Assembly: GCA_049583635.1 (NCBI GenBank)
Contig: JBAUWF010000083.1
Location: forward strand, 52,094 to 116,093
Origin: Dokdonella_A sp049583635
GTDB taxonomy: Bacteria; Pseudomonadota; Gammaproteobacteria; Xanthomonadales; Rhodanobacteraceae
DNA length: 64,000 nucleotides
Direction of reading: 5' to 3'
The notes under the pieces were generated by a model. The model saw only the letters and a list, made by a program, of their open reading frames with translations. It did no database searches and was not told the DNA's origin. This document shows positions 51,673 to 59,162 of this stretch, in pieces. The translations under genes and the position numbers were made by a program. How positions within the stretch are numbered: the first letter of the stretch is position 1; the number at the start of each line of letters is the position of its first letter.

Positions 51673-52083
51673 ATGAATCCCGATCAAGCGCGCCCCCCAC
51701 GTTCCCTGATCAGGGATGTGCTTCTGTTGCAGTTGAAACTGCTGCTGGACGCGTTGCGCGACATTGCACTCGGGCCGCTGGCACTGAGCGCCGCCATGCT
51801 GGATTTCCTGCTGTCAAGACGTCAGACGCCGCGCTATTTTCGTCTGGTCCTGCGACTCGGCGAGCGCAGCGACGAATGGATCGATCTGTGGTCGGGCGCG
51901 CGCGATGCACCGGATGAGCCGCGCGAGAACGTCGACGCGCTGCTCGGACGCGTCGAGGAGGTGATTCGTGATCCGCGCACCGGAGCCCGGCGCGCGCGCG
52001 TGCTCAAACGCTGGGCCGAACGACAGTTGCGGCGCGCACGACAACAGGCCGACATGGGTCCCAAGGGATCAATGCATGAGTGA
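51673..52083 (+). CDS. conserved small membrane-associated protein upstream of glk
   Basis: A 136-residue protein with a hydrophobic stretch at residues about 17-46 ('VLLLQLKLLLDALRDIALGPL' in part) and a basic, helical C-terminal half ('RVLKRWAERQLRRARQQAD' in part). The middle has 'RLGERSDEWIDLW'. No catalytic motif is seen. It overlaps the glk start by 8 bases on the same strand, so the two are likely cotranscribed. The role is unknown; it is not a known glucose transporter. Confidence 0.7.
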   Translation: MNPDQARPPRSLIRDVLLLQLKLLLDALRDIALGPLALSAAMLDFLLSRRQTPRYFRLVLRLGERSDEWIDLWSGARDAPDEPRENVDALLGRVEEVIRDPRTGARRARVLKRWAERQLRRARQQADMGPKGSMHE

Positions 52084-53080
52084 CACGAGCATGCGCATTC
52101 TGGTTGCGGACATTGGTGGCACCAATGCCCGTTTTGCACTGGCCGACCCGATGGCGAAGATGCCGCTCTTGCGCGACAGCATCCGCGATTATCGCGTCGC
52201 CGACTTTTCCGGTTGCACTGAAGCGGCGCGGCATTATCTGGACGATGCGGATGCGCACCCGGTGCGCGGGATGTTTGCCGTCGCCGGTCCGATCGTCGAT
52301 GGCAGCGTGCGTTTCACCAATTCCGATTGGGTGATCGACAGCAAGGCGGTCGCCGCCGGGATCGGCCTCGACACACTGCAGTTGATCAACGACTTCGCGG
52401 CGATGAGCCTGAGTCTGCCATTGCTTGCGGACGGCGATCAGCGCCTCCTCGGTACGCCACAACGCAAACGCTTCAACGCCGTCGCAGCGCAGACCTTTGC
52501 CGTGCTGGGGGCCGGCACCGGCCTTGGAGTCGGCGCGCTGCTGCTGCGTGACGGGCGCGCCATGGCGCTCCAGACCGAAGGCGGTCACATGAGCTTTGCG
52601 CCGCGCGGTGCCGAGCAGATCGGTATTCTGCAGCGGCTCGCGGCACGTTTCGGGCATGTATCCAATGAGCGCCTGTTGAGCGGAAGTGGTTTGGTGAACA
52701 TATACGCGGCGCTGGCCGACATGGCGGGGGCGAACGCCGAGCCGCTCGTCCCCGAAGACGTGACGAAGCGTGCCGAGGCGCACGCGGACACGTTGTGTGT
52801 GCGTGCAGTCGAGATCTTCTGCGAGGTACTCGGCGCGGTGGCCGGTGACCTGGTCCTCGGGTTTGGTGCCTGGGACGGGGTCTATCTGAGCGGCGGCCTG
52901 ACACCGTTGTTGCTGCCCTGGCTTGAGCGTGGCGACCTGCGTGAGCGCTTCGAGGACAAGGGGCGCTATGCCGACAAACTACGCGCGGTTCCGGTGAGTG
53001 CGGTACTCGATACCGACGCCGGTCTGCTCGGCGCCGCCGCTGGCGCAGTGATTGCGGCGGGCGGAACCTTGGTGGATTGA
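52076..53080 (+). CDS. glk: glucokinase
   Basis: A 334-residue enzyme that phosphorylates glucose with ATP at the entry of the Entner-Doudoroff or glycolytic route. Motifs are 'VADIGGTNARFAL' (phosphate 1), the sugar-binding 'INDFAAMSL', 'GAGTGLGVGALLL' and 'TEGGHMSFAPR' with catalytic/substrate residues, and 'YLSGGLTP' (adenosine site). This is the non-ROK, hexokinase-like proteobacterial Glk class. The ATG at 52076 is used; an internal ATG at 52091 is possible. It overlaps the preceding small membrane gene by 8 bases. No zwf-edd-eda genes lie in the window. Confidence 0.94.
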   Translation: MSDTSMRILVADIGGTNARFALADPMAKMPLLRDSIRDYRVADFSGCTEAARHYLDDADAHPVRGMFAVAGPIVDGSVRFTNSDWVIDSKAVAAGIGLDTLQLINDFAAMSLSLPLLADGDQRLLGTPQRKRFNAVAAQTFAVLGAGTGLGVGALLLRDGRAMALQTEGGHMSFAPRGAEQIGILQRLAARFGHVSNERLLSGSGLVNIYAALADMAGANAEPLVPEDVTKRAEAHADTLCVRAVEIFCEVLGAVAGDLVLGFGAWDGVYLSGGLTPLLLPWLERGDLRERFEDKGRYADKLRAVPVSAVLDTDAGLLGAAAGAVIAAGGTLVD

Positions 53081-53243
53081 GCAGTTTCCATGCGACAGAT
53101 CGCAACCGTGCTCGTACGCCATCCAAGGAGCGTCGCACGGCTCGATGCGATGACTGGACGCAACGACAATGGCTGCGGGCCCGATCCGTTGTTGCCGCGA
53201 ACGCATCCGTCACACGACATATAGCGACTGGAAGGAGGGTTAC

Positions 53244-53939
53244 GTGCCCAGACGTCATCATGAACGCCATGCGACCGGGCGCATGGGCTGGTTGCGTGCG
53301 GCCGTGCTCGGCGCCAATGACGGCATCGTTTCTACCGCAAGCCTGGTGCTCGGCGTCGCCGCCGCGCATGCCGGCGAGCACAGCATCCTGATCACCGGTG
53401 GCGCGGGTCTGGTGGCCGGCTCGATGTCGATGGCTGCCGGCGAATATGTGTCGGTGCACTCGCAGGCCGACAGCGAGCACGCTGAACTGCAGCGCGAGCG
53501 GCACGAACTGGCGACCAATATCGATGCCGAACACAAGGAGCTGGCCGGAATCTACATGGCACGCGGCCTGGATCCGGATCTGGCTACGCGGGTGGCCGAA
53601 CAATTGATGGCCCACGACGCGCTTGATGCCCATGCACGCGACGAACTCGGCCTTACCGAAACGCTCAGGGCGCGACCGCTTCAGGCGGCCGGCGCGTCGG
53701 CGCTCAGTTTTGCGCTCGGCGCGGCATTGCCGTTGATTGTCGTCGCCTTCGCGCCGCAGGCGTGGCGCTCGTCGCTGGTATTTGTCCTGTCGCTGGCATT
53801 TCTTGGCGCACTCGGCGGCGCGGCGGCACGCTCGGGTGGCGCCAACGTCGGCATCGCTGCGCTGCGCGTCACGTTCTGGGGTGCACTGGCAATGGCGGTT
53901 ACCGCGGGTATCGGTACGCTGTTCGGAATTGGTGGCTAG
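53244..53939 (+). CDS. VIT1/CCC1-family iron/manganese transporter
   Basis: A 231-residue membrane protein of the vacuolar iron transporter family. The GTG at 53244 follows AAGGAGG at a good distance. The first helix has 'AAVLGANDGIVSTASLVLGV' (in part), with the Asp used in metal/proton exchange, and 'GAGLVAGSMSMAAGEYVSVHSQAD' (in part) follows. A charged central segment with Glu-rich helices ('ERHELATNIDAEHKELAG' in part) is the metal-binding domain. Three more helices end the protein. It probably exports Fe2+ or Mn2+ from the cytosol. It lies alone between glk and a convergent VOC gene. Confidence 0.92.
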   Translation: MPRRHHERHATGRMGWLRAAVLGANDGIVSTASLVLGVAAAHAGEHSILITGGAGLVAGSMSMAAGEYVSVHSQADSEHAELQRERHELATNIDAEHKELAGIYMARGLDPDLATRVAEQLMAHDALDAHARDELGLTETLRARPLQAAGASALSFALGAALPLIVVAFAPQAWRSSLVFVLSLAFLGALGGAAARSGGANVGIAALRVTFWGALAMAVTAGIGTLFGIGG

Positions 53940-53940
53940 C

Positions 53941-54366
53941 CTAGCGCGCGAAAAGTTGTCCGCTGTCGGTCAAGGCCTTGAACTCGAGCACGTTTCCGCT
54001 CGGATCGCGCACGAACATGGTCGCCTGTTCACCGGGCCGCCCATGATGGCGCACATGCGGCTCGATCACGAAGCCGACGCCGCTCGCGCGAAGGTGTTCG
54101 CCGAGCGCTTGCCATTCGGCCATCGGCAGCACGACGCCGAAGTGCGGAATCGGTACGTCGTCGCCGTCGACGGTGTTCGACGCGCGTGGCCCTGCATTTT
54201 CCGCAACCAGGTGAGCGACGATCTGGTGACCGTGAAAATCGAAATCGATCCATTGATCGCTGGCGCGTCCCTCGCAACAACCGAGTATCCCGCCGTAGAA
54301 CGCGCGTGCTTCGGGCAGCGAGGTGACGGCCAAGGCAAGATGGAAAGGTGGCAGATTGGTTTGCAT
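53941..54366 (-). CDS. VOC-family protein (glyoxalase type)
   Basis: A 141-residue single-domain VOC protein. Motifs are 'FHLALAVTSLPEARAFYGGILG' (in part), 'WIDFDFHGHQIVAHL', 'PHFGVVLPMAEW' and 'MFVRDPSGNVLEFKAL'. His in 'PFHLALAV' and 'PHFGVVL' and Glu in 'VLEFKAL' would give the metal-binding set, so a metal-dependent activity is possible. A close relation to the dioxygenase-type glyoxalase-like proteins of proteobacteria is likely; substrate unknown. The stop is 1 base after the transporter stop, tail to tail. Confidence 0.87.
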   Translation of the reverse strand: MQTNLPPFHLALAVTSLPEARAFYGGILGCCEGRASDQWIDFDFHGHQIVAHLVAENAGPRASNTVDGDDVPIPHFGVVLPMAEWQALGEHLRASGVGFVIEPHVRHHGRPGEQATMFVRDPSGNVLEFKALTDSGQLFAR

Positions 54367-54482
54367 GGCGGATTCCGTCAAACGGCGCCGGTCGCCCTGG
54401 CGCGTCGGTGCGTGCGTGAGGCCCGTTTTCAGATGGTTGGTGAACTCATGTTCCGGTTGACCTGGCAGAGAATTTCACGTCG

Positions 54483-55133
54483 TTACGTCTTCGCCTTCAA
54501 CGAAGCCTCCTGGGCGGCGGCCAGTTCAGCGTCCGCCGCTGCCGCGCGCCTGATCGCCGGACGCGAGGTTACGCGGTCGATGTACGCGCGGATCACCGGC
54601 AGCTCCGGCACCAGCTTGAAGCGTGTGGTCCAGTCCAGCGCGGTGCCCCACAACACATCGGCAGCGCTGAAGGTTGCGCCGAGCACCCACGGCCCTTTCG
54701 ACAACTGGTCGGTCAACGTCTTGAGCATGGTGTCGAAGTCGCCGTACGGCGAAGTCGACGGCGCCGTCGGCTCGCGTTTCATCGCGCGGTCGATCAGGGC
54801 CGGTTCGAACGACGAACCGTAATAGACCATCCAGCGCAGATACGGGCCGCGCAGCGGATCGCCGATCGGGGGCGCGAGCTTCTTTTCCGGGAACAGGTCC
54901 GCAAGATACAGATATACCGCCGGTTGTTCGGTAATCAGCGCATCGCCGTGCGTGAGGGCCGGAACCTTGCCCATGGGGTTGATCGCGAGATAGGCCGGCT
55001 CGCGTTGCTCACCGGTCTTCAGGTTCAGTACGTGCATCTCGTATGGCACAGCGAGTTCCTCGAGCAGCGCGCGCGTGCCGCCGGAGCGCGATTGCGGTGC
55101 GTGATGAAATGTGAGGGTGTGCCGCCTGCTCAT
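54483..55133 (-). CDS. glutathione S-transferase family protein
   Basis: A 216-residue enzyme with the GST fold. The N-terminal thioredoxin-like domain contains 'SRSGGTRALLEELAVPYEMHVL' (in part), 'INPMGKVPALTHGD' and 'ITEQPAVYLYLADLFP'; the C-terminal domain is helical ('SSFEPALIDRAM', 'ATFSAADVLWGTALDW'). Ser in 'SRSGG' is the likely thiolate-stabilising residue. The ATG at 55133 is the family start; an upstream ATG adds 20 unrelated residues. It is cytosolic and probably conjugates glutathione to electrophiles or reduces peroxides. It is divergent from the fructosamine kinase gene. Confidence 0.9.
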   Translation of the reverse strand: MSRRHTLTFHHAPQSRSGGTRALLEELAVPYEMHVLNLKTGEQREPAYLAINPMGKVPALTHGDALITEQPAVYLYLADLFPEKKLAPPIGDPLRGPYLRWMVYYGSSFEPALIDRAMKREPTAPSTSPYGDFDTMLKTLTDQLSKGPWVLGATFSAADVLWGTALDWTTRFKLVPELPVIRAYIDRVTSRPAIRRAAAADAELAAAQEASLKAKT

Positions 55134-55233
55134 TTTCGGACTCGCGTTCAGTGTTGCGGGTGGAGAGTACACCTGCGCCACTCGGCATTGCACCCCAGCA
55201 GGATCGGCCGCATGCTGACGGAAGAGAATCGGC

Positions 55234-56106
55234 GTGACGTCGCATGACCGATTCGTCGAGCGTCATTGCGCCCGGTTGCGTTGGGGTAGTCTGATGCATG
55301 GAGTCACTGGACCCACGGTCGATCTGGCCAAATTGTCCGACGGCATTCATCGTGTCGATCTCGTCGGCACTGGTCGCGCGTTCGTGAAGATCCGGCATGG
55401 CGCGGCGGCTGGATTTTTCGCCGCCGAGGCACGCGGACTGGCGGCGCTCTCGAATGCCGACGCGATGCGCGTGCCCGAAGTGCTGGAGGTGAGTGAAGAC
55501 GGGATCGCACTCGAGGATCTCGGAACCGGGTGTCCCGCAATTCTCGATTGGGAGCGCGCAGGAACCGGACTTGCCGCATTGCACCGCTGCGCCGGCACCC
55601 GTTTCGGCTTCGAGGCGCCGGGCTGGTGCGGCGACGGCAAACAGGACAATGCCTGGGACGACGACGGTTTCCACTTCTTCGCCGAACGTCGCCTGCTACC
55701 GCAGGGGCGGCGTGCGCTGGACGCGGGCAGGATCGAACGCGACGACATGTCTCGTCTCGACGCGGTTTGCAAGCGCTTGCGGGAGCTGCTGCCGGCGCGA
55801 CCGGCCGTGTTGGTTCATGGCGATCTGTGGCTTGGCAACCTGCACGCATGCGCGAATGGTGAACTGGCTCTGATCGATGGCGGCGCGGTGCACCACGGCT
55901 GGGCGGAATCCGACCTCGCCATGTTGACCTTGTTCGGCGCACCACCCGGCACTTTTTTCAAGGCGTACGAATCCGCGGCGGCCGTCGATCCGGACTGGCG
56001 GCAGCGCGCGCCGCTGCTCAATCTCTACCACCTGCTCAATCATCTCAACCTTTTCGGCGGCAGCTATCTTGGTGCGGTTCGCACTACGCTGAAGCACCAT
56101 GCCTGA
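55234..56106 (+). CDS. fructosamine kinase / YniA-like kinase
   Basis: A 290-residue protein kinase-fold enzyme of the fructosamine-3-kinase family, expected to phosphorylate ketoamine adducts so that they fall off glycated proteins. The lysine of the ATP site is in 'RAFVKIRHG'. The Brenner-type catalytic motif 'LVHGDLWLGNL' and the metal site 'LIDGGAVHHGW' are present, though the usual Asp-Pro after Ile is Asp-Gly here. 'NLYHLLNHLNLFGGSYL' is typical of the C-terminal end. The GTG start at 55234 matches YniA length; an ATG at 55294 would give 270 residues. Confidence 0.85.
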   Translation: MTSHDRFVERHCARLRWGSLMHGVTGPTVDLAKLSDGIHRVDLVGTGRAFVKIRHGAAAGFFAAEARGLAALSNADAMRVPEVLEVSEDGIALEDLGTGCPAILDWERAGTGLAALHRCAGTRFGFEAPGWCGDGKQDNAWDDDGFHFFAERRLLPQGRRALDAGRIERDDMSRLDAVCKRLRELLPARPAVLVHGDLWLGNLHACANGELALIDGGAVHHGWAESDLAMLTLFGAPPGTFFKAYESAAAVDPDWRQRAPLLNLYHLLNHLNLFGGSYLGAVRTTLKHHA

Positions 56107-56268
56107 CGGCGTCGCGCCATCGGCCGGCGTTGTCTGCCCTGTTGCTGCCACATCGTTCGTTCATGCGCCGGACGCGACGTTGCATCGGTGCCAAAATCCG
56201 GCTCCGATCGGGTATGGCACCAAAATTGCTTTACTGCTGGCAGCTACTCAGGAGTTGGGCAGAATTTC

Positions 56269-57324
56269 ATGGACGCATTCCGATCATTTGCACCGTCATC
56301 CGGCGAGCAGGCGGCCAGTTTCATTGCGCGTGTTCACGTGCTCAGGATCATTGGACTGGCGCTGGGTTTTCTCGTCATTGCTCCAGTGCTGTACGCCAAT
56401 GGAGCGTCGCTCGCCAAATGGACCTTGTTGGTCCTGTGCGGGTTTGCGTGGCCGCATATCGCTCGCTCGCTGGCCGAGCGCGGTGCCAGCGCGCGACTCG
56501 CCGAAAGTCGCAATTTGATGGTCGACTCGATCCTGGGCGGGGTCTGGATCGCGTTGATGCATTTCAATCTGTTGCCGAGCATGGTCCTCGTCACCATGCT
56601 GGCAATGGGCAATATCGTGGTGGGCGGCCGCAAACTGCTGTTGCGTGGTCTCGCTCTGCAAATCCTCGCCTGTGTGTTGGTGTCGCCAGTCGAGGGTTTC
56701 GCGTTCTCGCTGCAGACCACTCTGTTCGAGATGCTCGCGACGATTCCTTTCCTGGTGTTCTACCCAACCGCCGTCGGCGCCACCATGTACCAGCTGACGC
56801 AACGTGTGCGTCGACAGAACAAGTTGCTCACCCAAGCCGGCAGCATCGACAGCCTCAGCGATCTGCTCAATCGCGCATCGTGGGAACAAGCGGTTTGTAG
56901 CGTGCTCGATTCGCATACGAGAAGCGAACGTTCCGCGTCGTTGCTGATGATCGATATCGACCATTTCAAAGGCGTCAACGATCGATACGGACATACGGTC
57001 GGAGACGAGGTGATCAGACGCATCGGTGCGGTGATTCGGCGTTGCCTGCGCGAGTGCGACGTTGCCGGCCGCTACGGTGGCGACGAGTTCGGCATCGTGC
57101 TGTCAGGCGCCGACGCGGCGACGGCCGGCGCGATTGCCGAGCGTATCCGCGCCGGTGTCGCCGCGGCTGGTTTCGAGCATGCGGCGGACCTGTGCTGCAC
57201 GCTCAGCATCGGTATCGCCCAGATCAGCCACGATACATGCAGTGCACGCGATTGGGTCGCTCAAGCAGACGCCGCGATGTACGGTGCGAAGCTGGCTGGT
57301 CGCAATCGCCTGGCCGCTGCGTGA
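56269..57324 (+). CDS. MASE2-GGDEF diguanylate cyclase (DgcC/AdrA-like)
   Basis: A 351-residue membrane enzyme predicted to make cyclic di-GMP from two GTP. Residues about 25-190 form a MASE2 domain: 'LALGFLVIAPVLYANGAS', 'WPHIARSLAERG', 'LDSILGGVWIALMHFNLLPS' (in part; LDS reads VDS here) with several helices. The GGDEF domain (about 215-345) has 'DIDHFKGVNDRYGHTVGDEV' (in part) and active site 'RYGGDEF'. The inhibitory I-site 'RECD' lies five residues before GGDEF and is intact, so product inhibition is expected. The same layout occurs in DgcC (AdrA), which controls cellulose synthesis in enterobacteria. No cellulose genes are nearby. Confidence 0.9.
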   Translation: MDAFRSFAPSSGEQAASFIARVHVLRIIGLALGFLVIAPVLYANGASLAKWTLLVLCGFAWPHIARSLAERGASARLAESRNLMVDSILGGVWIALMHFNLLPSMVLVTMLAMGNIVVGGRKLLLRGLALQILACVLVSPVEGFAFSLQTTLFEMLATIPFLVFYPTAVGATMYQLTQRVRRQNKLLTQAGSIDSLSDLLNRASWEQAVCSVLDSHTRSERSASLLMIDIDHFKGVNDRYGHTVGDEVIRRIGAVIRRCLRECDVAGRYGGDEFGIVLSGADAATAGAIAERIRAGVAAAGFEHAADLCCTLSIGIAQISHDTCSARDWVAQADAAMYGAKLAGRNRLAAA

Positions 57325-57375
57325 GGGTGAGTCTCCACGCTGTAATGATGTGACGCAAATGTATTGGAGGTCCCA

Positions 57376-57648
57376 TAAGATCGGATGTGCCGCGAGCAGG
57401 CCTATCCCGGCAACGCCGCGTAGCAGGCGGCGCGCGGAACCTACGATCCGGCCTGTCTCAACTACATGCTGAGCAAGCTCACGATCATGCAGTTGCGTGT
57501 GAACTGGACTGCGATACGCGATGGACGCAAGGCTTGGCTGGCGTTCAATGACAAATTCCGCAATTGCCACGGCCCCGGATTCCGCTGGTGCGCGCCGCGA
57601 TGCCCGGAGGCAAACCTGAAGCGCATCCGCGGCAGCCGACCAAGGTGA
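57376..57648 (+). pseudogene. DUF885-family protein, C-terminal relic
   Basis: A remnant of the end of a DUF885 (M32-like) protein. The frame reads 'REQAYPGNAA', a TAG, then 'QAARGTYDPACLNYMLSKLTIMQ' (in part), 'GRKAWLAFNDKF' and 'HGPGF', ending at a TGA at 57646. Intact family members end with 'A.RGTYDP.YL.YTLGKL.I..LR.D' and '.FHD.FL..GG.PI.LVR..ML'. Here several key residues are changed and a stop splits the piece; the rest of the gene is gone. It lies between the diguanylate cyclase and the ChaC gene, about 50 bases after the former. Confidence 0.6.
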
Positions 57649-57667
57649 CAGGGCGCGATGTGGCGGC

Positions 57668-58216
57668 TCAGTCGGCGGCCGCGTCGTCGGACAGGCCGAG
57701 CAACTGACGCTCGATTGCGAACACATGCGGATCGTCGGCGTTCATGTCACGCAATGCCGCGGCGAGGTGCAACAGATAGTCGCGGTTGCTGCCGCTCGGC
57801 CCCGATGCTTGCGCGATGTGGCGGGCGATTTCGATGCTGGGCGCTGGTCCGAGGAAAGCGGAGTTTGCATCGGTGGCGATGTACACCAGACCTTCGACCG
57901 AAGTGTCGTCATCGAACAGGATTTCCGTCGCGTGGCGCAGGTAGCCGTTTTTTTCGCGATGATCGAGATGGTCGAAGACTTCGGGTGTGATCAGATAGGC
58001 TGTGCCCGCGCACACTGCGTTGGCTGCGCGGATCAGCGTGACGACGCGTCCCGGCGCATCCGCTGTGCCGCGATGATCGTGGGAACCCTGCCAGAAGCGC
58101 CGCGACCATCCGTGAATGTGCGCGGACCGACGCTTGATCCATGCGAAATCCGCTTTCCAGATCAACGAACCGTAGCCGAACAACCACAGCGTGTCGCGGT
58201 CGCCGAATCGATCCAT
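57668..58216 (-). CDS. chaC: ChaC-family gamma-glutamylcyclotransferase
   Basis: A 182-residue cytosolic enzyme that cuts glutathione to 5-oxoproline and Cys-Gly. The family motif 'LFGYGSLIWK' binds the glutamyl part, and the catalytic Glu is in 'LDHREKNGYLR'. 'VYIATDANSAFLGPAP' and 'GPSGSNRDYLLHLAAALRDM' (in part) complete the ChaC pattern. The ATG at 58216 is the family start; in-frame codons upstream would add an unrelated extension overlapping the next gene. It ends 19 bases from the DUF885 relic. It runs in the same direction as the TPR-like gene, 49 bases downstream of it. Confidence 0.92.
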   Translation of the reverse strand: MDRFGDRDTLWLFGYGSLIWKADFAWIKRRSAHIHGWSRRFWQGSHDHRGTADAPGRVVTLIRAANAVCAGTAYLITPEVFDHLDHREKNGYLRHATEILFDDDTSVEGLVYIATDANSAFLGPAPSIEIARHIAQASGPSGSNRDYLLHLAAALRDMNADDPHVFAIERQLLGLSDDAAAD

Positions 58217-58265
58217 TTGGCGATTGCTGGCGGTCGTGTCGGCGAGTGCGCGACGTGCCGCGGAT

Positions 58266-59162
58266 TTACTTTCCGTTGAAGAAGGCAAGGAAGTGCGGCG
58301 AGAAAAAGGCCGGATCGGGTCGCCGGTTCGGATCGGCCTTGCGTGCTTCGCCGATAGCGGCGCGCGCGATTGCAAGCGCGTCATCGTCACCAAGTCCGGC
58401 CTCGCGGTAGGCTGCGGCGGCACGCAGGATCTCCGCATGCCAGCGCAATGTGCCGTCGGCCTTGATCCGTCCCGAAAGCCGGATTACCTCATCGTACTTT
58501 CCGGCAAGATAGGCATCGAGCAGCGGGCGCAGAATCTCGGCCGGACTCGGTGGACGCGGCGGTTGCACTACGGGTTTCGGAGTCGGCCTGTGCGGCGGTG
58601 TGCGGACGATGGCGGGAGACCTGCTGGACGGCTTTGGCACCGATTCGGGCGACTTTGCAGGTGGTTCGGTCGGTGTCACCGATGGCGATGTTGCCGGGGT
58701 TGAGGGCTGCGTGCTGGCGACATTGCGTGTCGCGCAATCGCTGCGTGCGCGACTTTCGGTCGCGCCTAGATCGGCGGTGCTGGCGGAAAATGCCTTGGCT
58801 GCAGGTACATCCCAGTAACGCAACGCGGCGCTGCAATCGCCAAGCTTGTAAGCTGCAAGCCCCGCGTAGTGTTGCGGTGCGTAGGTCTCGTAGCGTTGGC
58901 CGTACAGTCGCACGCGCTTGGCCGGTGTGGCGTTGTCAGCAGCCGCGCTTTGCATATAGCGCCTGGCCTCCGACCACTTTCCATCGTGGATCGCTTCGAG
59001 ACCGCGCGCATAATCGTCGCGCCAGCCGGCCAGCGCGTTCGCCAGATACGCGCAGCCGAGTCCGATCAGGGCGACTTTCCACAGACGCGGCAGCGCGCGT
59101 CGCCGGCGTTGCGTGAAGCCGTTGTCGCGAGTGCCGGCTGAAGCCACGCTAGAGACCGGCAT
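58266..59162 (-). CDS. membrane protein with TPR-like region, partner of a Ser/Thr kinase
   Basis: A 298-residue protein with one N-terminal membrane helix (about 28-46, 'LWKVALIGLGCAYLANAL' in part), a helical segment like one or two TPR units ('YARGLEAIHDGKWSEARRYMQSAA' in part, 'HYAGLAAYKLGDCSAALRYW' in part), a long Pro/Thr/Ser-rich linker (about 145-215) and a C-terminal helical domain ending 'DPAFFSPHFLAFFNGK'. It starts inside the kinase gene (14-base overlap with the kinase 3' end), so the two are co-translated. Most of it should be periplasmic. It may bind the kinase's outer domain or peptidoglycan-related ligands; both are inference. Confidence 0.75.
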   Translation of the reverse strand: MPVSSVASAGTRDNGFTQRRRRALPRLWKVALIGLGCAYLANALAGWRDDYARGLEAIHDGKWSEARRYMQSAAADNATPAKRVRLYGQRYETYAPQHYAGLAAYKLGDCSAALRYWDVPAAKAFSASTADLGATESRARSDCATRNVASTQPSTPATSPSVTPTEPPAKSPESVPKPSSRSPAIVRTPPHRPTPKPVVQPPRPPSPAEILRPLLDAYLAGKYDEVIRLSGRIKADGTLRWHAEILRAAAAYREAGLGDDDALAIARAAIGEARKADPNRRPDPAFFSPHFLAFFNGK

